From NCBI RefSeq assembly GCF_009649955.1, contig NZ_CP045875.1:2337501-2401500 (forward strand): 64,000 nucleotides of DNA, read 5' to 3'. This document shows, piece by piece, positions 56,273-64,000 of this stretch; position 1 is the stretch's first letter; every line of letters begins with the position of its first letter. This DNA comes from Heliorestis convoluta. Its GTDB lineage: Bacteria; Bacillota; Desulfitobacteriia; Heliobacteriales; Heliobacteriaceae. The notes beneath the pieces are model-generated. The model did not search any database. It was not told the origin of the DNA and saw only the letters and a list, made by a program, of their open reading frames with translations. A program made the translations under genes and the position numbers.

Positions 56273-57590
56273 CAATATTTTCAAAGATCTAACAGTGCTT
56301 TATGAGATGGCCTTATCGATTGGGCAGTCTTTAGATCTTGAAAAAAATTGTGATAACTTTTTGAAAATTTTAATGGCCCGTAAAAATTTAAGTTTTGCCT
56401 CCGTTTGGATACGAGAAGACAAAATCATTCCCCAGGGTGAAAAGAACAATCTTCTTCTCACCTATGGCAAGCCTCGCTACTTTGTTCGAGAACGTATTAT
56501 CAATGAGTGTGAGCAATTACGAGATTTTTTTCAAGGGAGAAAATATCTACCCATTTCTTATGACAACCCCTACTTTAGGCACTTTGTTCATGAAAATAAT
56601 ATTAAAGGTGGGACCTATGTCATATTTCCGCTCGCTGACCTTGGCTACTTAAAGCTCTATACCATGCAAAATCAGCTCCGTTTTTTTGAAGAGCGAGAGA
56701 TTAACCAGCTGGAGAAAGTGATGAAAAAGTTTGCCATATCTCTAGAGGGTTGCCTATCTCACCAAAAGCTTGTAATAGAAATTGCAGAGCGGAAAAAGGC
56801 AGAGCAGGAACTATCGACTTTGAATGAAACACTGGCAGAGAAGATTGAGCAGGAAGTGACAAGGAGTCGACAAAAAGATATTATATTACAAAGACATGCT
56901 CGACAAGCAGCCATGGGAGAAATTATTAATTCAATTGCACACCAGTGGAGACAACCGCTCAATAGCATTAGCTTGGCTGCTTCTAACATTTTGCTCGATC
57001 TGGAATTAGAAGAAGATCCAGAAGAAATTAAGAAGTCCTGCGATTTTATCTTAAAACTTACAGAAGATATGTCTAACACGATTACCGACTTTATGGACTT
57101 CTTCCGTCATGACAAGGAAAAAAGCGAAGTACTAATTGAAGATATTTTTCAAGATATTGCGGGGATGCTGCAAGCGCAATTGTTTAGTCATAATATTATG
57201 TTTACCTGGCAGGTTGAAGCAGGTCTTAGGATGGTGACCTACAAAAAAGAACTACAGCAAATCCTGCTTAACTTAATCACAAACTCCATTCAGGCTTTTA
57301 AGGATAGATCATTGCTAGAAAAAAGGGTTGAAGCACGGGTTCATAAAGATGGCAGCTACATTATCGAACTGCGCGATAATGCCGGTGGCATACCAGAAGA
57401 GATAATCGAGAAAATTTTTAACCCCTATTTTACAACAAAAGAAAAAGGGCAAGGCACAGGGCTAGGCCTATCTATCTGCAAAAGCATTGTCGAAGACAGC
57501 TTACGTGGTGAGATAAGCGTATGTAATGAAGGCGAGGGTGCTTTCTTTCGGATTAAACTGCCAACGGATCGAGATTTCTTAACAGCATAG
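56262..57590 (+). CDS. Histidine kinase with GAF-like sensor
   Basis: In this 442-aa soluble kinase residues ~10-165 are a GAF-like domain, followed by a coiled-coil linker (~170-215). The dimerisation domain carries the phospho-His in SIAHQWRQPLNS, and the HATPase domain has NLITNSIQAF (N box), DNAGGIPEE (G1) and KGQGTGLGLS (G2). No membrane segment is seen, so it is cytoplasmic and likely takes its signal from the FIST protein encoded just upstream. The next gene encodes its probable response regulator. Confidence 0.93.
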   Translation: MKDDNIFKDLTVLYEMALSIGQSLDLEKNCDNFLKILMARKNLSFASVWIREDKIIPQGEKNNLLLTYGKPRYFVRERIINECEQLRDFFQGRKYLPISYDNPYFRHFVHENNIKGGTYVIFPLADLGYLKLYTMQNQLRFFEEREINQLEKVMKKFAISLEGCLSHQKLVIEIAERKKAEQELSTLNETLAEKIEQEVTRSRQKDIILQRHARQAAMGEIINSIAHQWRQPLNSISLAASNILLDLELEEDPEEIKKSCDFILKLTEDMSNTITDFMDFFRHDKEKSEVLIEDIFQDIAGMLQAQLFSHNIMFTWQVEAGLRMVTYKKELQQILLNLITNSIQAFKDRSLLEKRVEARVHKDGSYIIELRDNAGGIPEEIIEKIFNPYFTTKEKGQGTGLGLSICKSIVEDSLRGEISVCNEGEGAFFRIKLPTDRDFLTA

Positions 57591-57626
57591 AGTAGACACC
57601 AAGGGAGAAGAAGGGGAATAAAGACT

Positions 57627-59339
57627 ATGCTTAAAGAGTTAAAAGAAAAAGCGAAGAAGCTTTCTGTTCTACTTGTAGAAGATGATGAAAACATAAGAAT
57701 GCAGATGGAGCGGATTTTGAAACGCTTTTTTCAGAAAGTCTATATTGCTGAAGATGGAGAGAAAGGCCTAGAACTATTTAATAGTAAGACAAAGCAGATA
57801 GATCTAATTCTCACCGATATTGCTATGCCTAATATGAATGGTCTCGATATGATACAGGCCATGGGAGAAAACCGCTATGATCAGCCCGTCATAATGATTT
57901 CAGCACACAATGATAGTGACAATCTTTTAAGAGCCATTACAGTAGGTGTGGACGACTTTATAATCAAGCCTGTCAACGTAGATAAGCTTATGCAAGTACT
58001 ACATAAAGTGATTCTTGAGCAAGAAAAAGAAAAAAAGTTAAAACAATTGGCCAAACTGTCCATAGACAACGTAACAGGCTTGCCCAATCGTTTTGCCTTA
58101 TCACAAGATCTAGAGGAAAAGAACCCTTTAGCTCTCATGCTTTTGAATATAGATTTTTTCAAAGAAGTTAACAATGTCTATGGCTTTTCCAATGGTGATA
58201 AATTGATTTGTGAAATGGCCAGACGCATTAAAAAGCACGTCGACGATAAGAACTACAGCTGCTATAGCCTACAGGGAGACGAATTTGTCATTTTGTTAGA
58301 AACAGATCAAGAAAGTGATTCTTTTACCGTGTATTCCTGTGCTGAAGAAATGGTAGAGCTTATAAAAAAATTAGAGAGTGAGCCTTTTGAGATCGAAGGA
58401 TGGGAGATCTTCCGTAACTTTACGGTCGGTATTGCCTGGAACGACAAAGGTGATAGCTCCGATCTCCTACGGCAAGCTGATATTGCGTTGAATCAAGCCA
58501 GAGCAGACAATAAAAAATGGGCCATCTATAAAGAAAATCACAGTATTTTTAAAGAGTATGAGAACAATATTCACTGGTTAAAAAAGATCAAAGAAGCAAT
58601 TCAAAATGAAGGCGTTCTTTTGTACTTTCAGCCCATTGTAGACAATACCAGCGGCCAAATTACAAAATATGAATGTCTCGTTCGGCTCCGTGATCAAGAT
58701 GGGGTTATTCATAGCCCCAATGTCTTCTTGCCGATTGCGAAAAAGACAAAGACGTACTTGCTGATTATGAAAGAAGTGATTCGAAAAGCCCTTCAATGTT
58801 TTAGAGACAGCACTTCTGATTTCTCGATTAACTTATCGGTGGAAGATATTTTAAACCAGGAGATGCGTGAGTATATTTTTCAGCAGATAGATAGCCATAT
58901 GGATGTAGCTCCGAGACTGATATTTGAGATTCTTGAATCGGAAGGAATCGATAATTACGAGCAAGTGATCGAGTTCATTGAAGAAGTGAAAAAAAGAGGA
59001 TGCAAGATTAGCGTTGATGACTTTGGCACGGGCTATTCAAATTTCTACCATGTCATACAGCTAGATGTTGACTACTTGAAGCTTGATGGAACTTTGATTA
59101 AAAATCTTCATTGTGATGATAATGCAAAAGCAGTTGTAGAATCGATCGTTGACTTTGCCAATAAGTTAAATATAAAGACCGTTGCTGAGTATGTGCACTG
59201 TGATGAGGTCCAGGAACGAGTTCGTCAGTTACAAGTGAACTATTCGCAAGGATACTACATAGGGAAACCGGAAAGTTGCCCTCTTCCAAAATATTCAGAA
59301 GACAATAAAATAGAAAAAAGAAGCCAAAGCTCACCCTGA
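57627..59339 (+). CDS. Response regulator with REC, GGDEF and EAL domains
   Basis: In this 570-aa protein the receiver (residues ~12-130) has the phosphorylatable Asp in LILTDIAMPNMNG. The GGDEF domain (~145-300) is degenerate, with LQGDEF in the catalytic loop, so cyclase activity is unlikely. The EAL domain (~320-560) reads YECLVRL at the signature (Glu kept, Ala changed to Cys) and keeps SVDDFGTGYSNF and LKLDGTLI, so phosphodiesterase activity is plausible. The operon FIST-kinase-regulator would then lower c-di-GMP on a signal. The stop codon lies inside the terminator stem. Confidence 0.92.
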   Translation: MLKELKEKAKKLSVLLVEDDENIRMQMERILKRFFQKVYIAEDGEKGLELFNSKTKQIDLILTDIAMPNMNGLDMIQAMGENRYDQPVIMISAHNDSDNLLRAITVGVDDFIIKPVNVDKLMQVLHKVILEQEKEKKLKQLAKLSIDNVTGLPNRFALSQDLEEKNPLALMLLNIDFFKEVNNVYGFSNGDKLICEMARRIKKHVDDKNYSCYSLQGDEFVILLETDQESDSFTVYSCAEEMVELIKKLESEPFEIEGWEIFRNFTVGIAWNDKGDSSDLLRQADIALNQARADNKKWAIYKENHSIFKEYENNIHWLKKIKEAIQNEGVLLYFQPIVDNTSGQITKYECLVRLRDQDGVIHSPNVFLPIAKKTKTYLLIMKEVIRKALQCFRDSTSDFSINLSVEDILNQEMREYIFQQIDSHMDVAPRLIFEILESEGIDNYEQVIEFIEEVKKRGCKISVDDFGTGYSNFYHVIQLDVDYLKLDGTLIKNLHCDDNAKAVVESIVDFANKLNIKTVAEYVHCDEVQERVRQLQVNYSQGYYIGKPESCPLPKYSEDNKIEKRSQSSP

Positions 59340-59361
59340 TCAGGGTGAGCTTTGGCTTTTA
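59320..59361 (+). terminator. Terminator of the FIST signalling operon
   Basis: A nearly perfect palindrome of about 36 bases (arm AAGCCAAAGCTCACCCTG) centred at 59340 ends in a T run and contains the stop codon at 59337-59339. Confidence 0.92.
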
Positions 59362-59515
59362 CAGATACTTATATCGTATACAAAATACTATATCCAAAAG
59401 AATGATATTTGCCTAACTTTTAGCAATTAATTATACAAAAAGCCTTTACAAATATAACCTTAAAGAAGGATAATAAAAAGAAAGCATAAAAAATAGGGAG
59501 AGAGGTTGCAGTGTA

Positions 59516-62500
59516 ATGAGACGAATGGGATATCCAAATAAGCAAGGTCTATATGACCCTCAATTTGAGCATGATGCCTGTGGCATCGGGGTGGTTGCTC
59601 ATATTAAAGGAAAAAAATCACATAGCATTGTTCAACAAGCGCTCACTGTATTGCTCAATCTCGATCATCGAGGGGCTCGTGGCAGCGATGCCAACACAGG
59701 CGATGGTGCTGGAATTTTAATGCAGATCCCTCATGATTTTTTCCGTGAAGCTTGTAGTCAACTCGGTTTTCAATTGCCTGAGCCTGGTAAGTACGGTATC
59801 GGCATGCTCTTTCTATCGCCGGACCAGAAGGAACGTGAACAATGTCAGCAGGCTTTAGAACGTATTATCAAAGAAGAGGGGCAGCACTTGCTAGGTTGGC
59901 GTGCTGTGCCAACCGATAATAGCACCTTAGGGACTTGTGCCAAAGAGGTGCAACCTTACATTGCCCAGGTTTTTGTTGAATCTGCTAACCCTTGTATCGA
60001 TCCGTTGACTTTTGAGCGCAAACTTTATGTGATTCGCAAGCGAGCAGAAAAGGAGATTCGCCGTGATGGCATGGCCGGTGGTGAATTTTTCTATGCAGCA
60101 AGCTTTTCTTCTCGAACGATTGTGTATAAAGGAATGTTGGCGCCAGAACAAGTGGATCGGTTTTACCTTGAACTACAAGATCCTTCTTTGGAGACTGCCA
60201 TTGCCCTTGTCCATTCTCGTTTTAGCACCAATACCTTTCCCAGTTGGGAGAGAGCCCATCCTTACCACTACATCATTCACAACGGTGAAATTAACACCTT
60301 ACGGGGCAATGTGAACTGGATGCATGCCCGCCAAGCACTCTGTCGCTCTGAACTATTCGGTGATGATATGGCAAAAATTTTGCCAGTCATTGACAACGAC
60401 GGCAGTGATTCGGCCATGTTTGACAACTGCTTTGAACTGCTTGTTCTTGCGGGACGAGAATTGCCCCATGCGGCTATGATGATGATTCCAGAGCCTTGGG
60501 CCAATCATGAAAGCATGCCAGAAAAGATTCGCGCTTTTTATGAGTATCATAGTTGCCTTATGGAGCCTTGGGATGGCCCAGCAGCCATTGCATTCACCGA
60601 TGGAAAAGTTATTGGAGCTTCTTTAGATCGCAACGGTTTGCGACCTGCTCGCTATTATGTAACCGACGATGATCTGATCGTACTTGCTTCTGAAGTAGGT
60701 GTCCTCGATATTGCTCCTGAAAAAATCGTTTGTAAAGAACGCTTACATCCCGGGCGAATGCTTGTTGTAGACACAGAGCAAGGGCGGATTATTACAGATG
60801 AGGAAATCAAGAATCAATATGCATCAGCCCAACCCTATGGCCAATGGCTTCAAGAGCACTTAATAGACTTGAAAGATTTACCGGAGGCGCCTTCTTTCTA
60901 TGAAGAAAGGCATGTTGATAATCGTCAAACACCTTCTTGTCTCGATATTTTGACGCGTCAACAGGTATTTAATTATACCTACGAAGTTTTAACAAAGGTC
61001 TTAGAACCTATGGCGAAAAACGGCGTTGATCCCGTTGGTTCCATGGGCTATGATGGGCCGCTTGCTGTTTTGTCTGAAAAATCTTGCCTACTTTATGATT
61101 ACTTTAAGCAACTTTTTGCTCAGGTTACCAATCCACCAATTGATGCCATTCGAGAAGAGTTGATTACTTCTACGATAACGACCATTGGTTCTGAGAAGAA
61201 CTTGATTGACCCAGAGCCAGAAAGCTGCCGCCACATAAGCCTCCAAACGCCCATTTTAAGCAATGCAGAATTGGCCAAACTTCGCCATATCAATCGCAGC
61301 GGTTTTCATGCTTTGACTTTGCCAATTCTTTACCCTGCTGGTAGTGGTGGAAGGGGCTTAGAAGAAGCTCTAGAGTCATTGTTTCAAGCAGCCGATCGAG
61401 CAATTGATGAAGGAACCAACTTACTTATTCTTTCCGATCGCGCTATCAATGAGCAAATGTCACCCATACCTGCTTTGCTGGCCGTAAGCGGATTGCACCA
61501 TCATTTAATTCGTCAGGGAACGCGCACTCGTGTTGGCTTACTTGTAGAATCAGGAGAGCCTCGAGAAGTACACCATTTCTCTGTGCTTATCGGCTACGGA
61601 GCCAGTGCCATTAATCCTTATCTGGCTTTTGAAACGATCGAAGACATGGTAAGGCAGGGCCTATTAACGGGTGTGACATCAGAACAAGCGGTGAAGAACT
61701 ACATCAAAGCAGCCACCAAAGGCGTTGTAAAAGTCTTGTCTAAGATGGGCATATCTACCATTCAGAGTTACCGTGGTGCTCAGATTTTTGAAGCATTGGG
61801 CATTCACAGTACCGTCATTGATAAGTACTTTACGTGGACGGCTTCTCGCATTGGCGGTATTAGACTCAACGAGATTGCCCAAGAAGTAGAGATGCGACAT
61901 CAAAGTGCATTTGTCAGTGTAAAAGGCTGTGAACGCAGCCTTGACTCCGGCTCTGATCTACAGTGGCGCCATGATGGAGAAGAACACCTTTTTAATCCAG
62001 AAACGATTCAAATGCTGCAACAGTCCTGTCGCAACGGTGATTATCAACTTTTCAAAAAATACTCTCAATACCTAGACGAGGAAACAACAAGGCGAAGTAA
62101 ATTGCGTGGTTTTTTTCAGTTCAAAAAAGGTTCCTCTATTTCCATCGACGAGGTAGAGTCTGTCGAGTCGATTTGTCGCCGCTTTAAGACCGGTGCTATG
62201 TCCTACGGCTCGATCAGCAAAGAAGCGCACGAAGCCATGGCAATTGCAATGAATCGCATTGGGGGAAAAAGCAATACCGGTGAAGGTGGGGAAGAAGCAG
62301 ATCGCTTTACAGCCGATGCCAATGGAGACAGCCGACGCAGTGCCATAAAGCAAGTAGCTTCGGGTCGCTTTGGTGTAACCATTCATTATCTGGCCAATGC
62401 CGATGAAATTCAGATCAAAATGGCCCAAGGCGCAAAACCGGGTGAAGGTGGCCAGTTGCCTGGTGGCAAAGTCTATCCCTGGGTAGCCAATTGCCGAAAT

Positions 62501-63019
62501 TCTACACCAGGCGTAGGTCTCATATCTCCACCACCCCATCATGATATCTACTCTATCGAAGATTTGGCCGAGTTGATTCACGATCTAAAAAATGCCAATC
62601 CGAAAGCGCGAATTAACGTAAAGCTTGTTTCTGAAGTGGGTGTTGGTACCATTGCCGCCGGTGTGGCCAAAGGTCGAGCTGACGTTGTTCTGATTAGCGG
62701 CTATGACGGAGGTACCGGTGCCTCGCCACGAACCAGTATTAAGCATGCGGGACTCCCTTGGGAATTGGGGCTGGCTGAGACACACCAGACGCTGGTGCTG
62801 AATGATCTACGCAATCGGATTGTTGTTGAAACCGATGGCAAGCTGATGACAGGACGCGATTTGGCCATTGCAGCATTGCTAGGTGCCGAAGAGTATGCTT
62901 TCGGTACAGCCGCTCTCGTCGTCTTAGGTTGTGTCATGATGCGCGTTTGTCAGCTTGACACATGCCCCGTCGGTGTGGCGACACAAAATCCCGAACTACG
63001 CAAAAACTTTCAGGGGTAA
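59516..63019 (+). CDS. gltB: Glutamate synthase large subunit, N-terminal 1167 residues (interrupted)
   Basis: The class II glutaminase domain opens with [13 protein letters not shown]; Cys22 is the expected mature N-terminal nucleophile. The central domain and the FMN-binding synthase domain follow (GANSTEGGEE-like [27 protein letters not shown]), and the 3Fe-4S cysteines appear as [12 protein letters not shown]. The frame stops at 63017-63019, about 350 residues short of the usual ~1500, exactly where a duplicated segment begins to diverge. GGGAGAGAGG precedes the ATG. It makes two glutamates from glutamine and 2-oxoglutarate, taking up the ammonium fixed by nitrogenase. Confidence 0.93.
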   Translation: MRRMGYPNKQGLYDPQFEHDACGIGVVAHIKGKKSHSIVQQALTVLLNLDHRGARGSDANTGDGAGILMQIPHDFFREACSQLGFQLPEPGKYGIGMLFLSPDQKEREQCQQALERIIKEEGQHLLGWRAVPTDNSTLGTCAKEVQPYIAQVFVESANPCIDPLTFERKLYVIRKRAEKEIRRDGMAGGEFFYAASFSSRTIVYKGMLAPEQVDRFYLELQDPSLETAIALVHSRFSTNTFPSWERAHPYHYIIHNGEINTLRGNVNWMHARQALCRSELFGDDMAKILPVIDNDGSDSAMFDNCFELLVLAGRELPHAAMMMIPEPWANHESMPEKIRAFYEYHSCLMEPWDGPAAIAFTDGKVIGASLDRNGLRPARYYVTDDDLIVLASEVGVLDIAPEKIVCKERLHPGRMLVVDTEQGRIITDEEIKNQYASAQPYGQWLQEHLIDLKDLPEAPSFYEERHVDNRQTPSCLDILTRQQVFNYTYEVLTKVLEPMAKNGVDPVGSMGYDGPLAVLSEKSCLLYDYFKQLFAQVTNPPIDAIREELITSTITTIGSEKNLIDPEPESCRHISLQTPILSNAELAKLRHINRSGFHALTLPILYPAGSGGRGLEEALESLFQAADRAIDEGTNLLILSDRAINEQMSPIPALLAVSGLHHHLIRQGTRTRVGLLVESGEPREVHHFSVLIGYGASAINPYLAFETIEDMVRQGLLTGVTSEQAVKNYIKAATKGVVKVLSKMGISTIQSYRGAQIFEALGIHSTVIDKYFTWTASRIGGIRLNEIAQEVEMRHQSAFVSVKGCERSLDSGSDLQWRHDGEEHLFNPETIQMLQQSCRNGDYQLFKKYSQYLDEETTRRSKLRGFFQFKKGSSISIDEVESVESICRRFKTGAMSYGSISKEAHEAMAIAMNRIGGKSNTGEGGEEADRFTADANGDSRRSAIKQVASGRFGVTIHYLANADEIQIKMAQGAKPGEGGQLPGGKVYPWVANCRNSTPGVGLISPPPHHDIYSIEDLAELIHDLKNANPKARINVKLVSEVGVGTIAAGVAKGRADVVLISGYDGGTGASPRTSIKHAGLPWELGLAETHQTLVLNDLRNRIVVETDGKLMTGRDLAIAALLGAEEYAFGTAALVVLGCVMMRVCQLDTCPVGVATQNPELRKNFQG

Positions 63020-63026
63020 CCAGAAC
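62810..63026 (+). repeat. gltB internal duplication, copy 1
   Basis: Bases 62810-63016 are identical to 63091-63297 as read by eye (207 bases). After one mismatch (T for A at 63017, which creates the TAA stop) nine more bases match, to 63026. Confidence 0.92.
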
Positions 63027-63090
63027 TAGTCGTACGGTTTAACTAACGTTATACGGTACCTTAGTTTTTTAACGTTTCAGAGACGCACTC
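63027..63090 (+). other. 64-base linker between the gltB duplicates
   Basis: This stretch (starting TAGTCGTACGGTTTAACTAA) matches nothing else in the window. It contains several six-base palindromes (CGTACG, GGTACC, AACGTT, and ACTAGT across the junction). Its length shifts the reading frame. Confidence 0.8.
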
Positions 63091-63307
63091 CGCAATCGGA
63101 TTGTTGTTGAAACCGATGGCAAGCTGATGACAGGACGCGATTTGGCCATTGCAGCATTGCTAGGTGCCGAAGAGTATGCTTTCGGTACAGCCGCTCTCGT
63201 CGTCTTAGGTTGTGTCATGATGCGCGTTTGTCAGCTTGACACATGCCCCGTCGGTGTGGCGACACAAAATCCCGAACTACGCAAAAACTTTCAGGGGAAA
63301 CCAGAAC
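63091..63307 (+). repeat. gltB internal duplication, copy 2
   Basis: Identical to 62810-63016 over 207 bases and, after one mismatch, to 63026. Confidence 0.92.
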
Positions 63308-64000
63308 ATCTGGTTAACTATATGCATTTTATTGCCCAAGAAATGCGCGAAATCATGGCAGAATTGGGTTTTCGCAGTGTCAATGAAATGATTGGCCGTA
63401 CTGATAAACTGGAAGTAGGCGAAGCAATGACTCGCTGGAAAGCGACGGCCCTTGATTTGACGCCCTTACTGTATCAGCCTACTCTTTCTGAAAATGTAGG
63501 CTCTTATTGTCAGGTAGAACAAGATCACGCTCTTGATCAAGCCCTTGATCGTCAACAGTTGATGGATCTTTGCCGCCCTGCTTTGGAAAAAGGAGAAAAA
63601 GTGGAAGCTCGCTTGCCGATTTGCAATATCAACCGTGTTGTCGGTACCATGGTCGGGCATCAAGTAACAGAGCGCTATGGCGTCAATGGACTGCCTGAAG
63701 ATACTATTTCATTAGAATTTACTGGCTCGGCCGGTCAAAGTTTTGGCGCTTTTGTACCACCTGGTATGACGCTGGAACTGGAAGGAGATGCCAACGACTA
63801 TGTAGGCAAGGGGCTATCAGGCGGAAAGATTATCGTCTATCCACCTCGCGAAGCTTCATTTGTAGCGGAAGATAACATAATTATTGGCAACGTCGCTTTT
63901 TACGGTGCCACAGCCGGAGAAGCTTACATCCGTGGTATCGCAGGAGAACGGTTCTGTGTACGCAACAGCGGTGTAAAAGCGGTTGTAGAAGGTCTGGGCG
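63091..64000 (+). pseudogene. gltB: gltB 3' part, displaced frame, runs off the window
   Basis: From 63091 the frame is open to the window edge. It repeats [15 protein letters not shown] to KNFQG and continues with normal glutamate synthase sequence: [18 protein letters not shown], then the C-terminal beta-helix domain ([29 protein letters not shown]). The frame is +2 relative to the upstream part (281-base offset) and has no start codon with a ribosome site. If the duplicated 281 bases were removed, the two parts would join into one intact gene. Confidence 0.9.

Noticed and set aside
63027-63090. Insertion sequence or terminal-repeat element in gltB
   Set aside because: The linker is only 64 bases, has no matching ends or transposase, and the flanking repeat (207 bases) is far longer than any normal target duplication.

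Overview
The window reads as a chromosome segment from an endospore-forming, nitrogen-fixing member of the Clostridia, most likely a heliobacterium (Heliobacterium/Heliorestis type). The main reason is the nif operon order nifI1-nifI2-nifH-nifD-nifK-nifE-nifN-nifX-fdx-nifB-nifV, with both PII-like genes upstream of nifH. Known for heliobacteria, this is an unusual arrangement. Strong AGGAGG ribosome sites, frequent hairpin-plus-T terminators, LL-diaminopimelate aminotransferase, a bifurcating-type [FeFe] hydrogenase and spore-type ATP-grasp and LysM proteins agree with that. No photosynthesis genes lie in the window, so the genus is inference.

Layout. 1-1172: the 3' part of a diguanylate cyclase response regulator and a small membrane protein. 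1173-1696: a long untranslated region with two strong hairpins, one a large folded element ending in eight Ts. 1697-11744: the complete nif operon (regulators, nitrogenase, FeMo-co scaffold, ferredoxin, NifB, homocitrate synthase), closed by a terminator. 11831-14509: two identical tRNA-Arg(ACG) genes flanking a small block of minus-strand genes, then tadA (the deaminase that modifies this tRNA) and tRNA-Ser(CGA). 14788-23534: a DUF192 gene facing a full Gram-positive Tad/Flp pilus operon on the minus strand (flp, prepilin peptidase, CpaB, TadZ, CpaF, TadB, TadC, TadE, TadG).

23954-28873 (with 12244-13422): a group of four small paralogous proteins sharing a helical core (IALEE..LAH.INAE, then KKEMLL.FKLE), mixed with YheC/YheD-type ATP-grasp genes. 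One ATP-grasp gene is a double-module fusion and another is split at a ten-base A tract. This is the best candidate for an undescribed system. 29175-33283: small membrane and basic proteins, an orphan DNA methyltransferase, a LysM protein and a flavin split-barrel protein. 33533-36635: an ABC exporter, a SAM methyltransferase and the remnant of a chemotaxis receptor.

36681-49210: central metabolism (PEP carboxylase, DapL, carbonic anhydrase, a formate dehydrogenase-like molybdoenzyme, glutamate dehydrogenase) with a two-gene actin-like ParM cassette. 49486-53879: hydCBA, with hydA split by an apparent single-base loss. 54142-59339: a lipoprotein and a FIST / histidine kinase / REC-GGDEF-EAL signalling operon. 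59516-64000: gltB, interrupted by an exact 207-bp duplication with a 64-bp non-homologous linker.

Together the genes cover nitrogen fixation and its 2-oxoglutarate/ADP-responsive control, ammonium assimilation (GltB, GdhA), anaplerosis (PEP carboxylase plus carbonic anhydrase), hydrogen and formate redox chemistry, surface pili, c-di-GMP signalling and probable spore-coat functions. Three independent coding disruptions (ATP-grasp, hydA, gltB) sit in a window otherwise full of intact genes. They need raw-read confirmation before biology is read into them.
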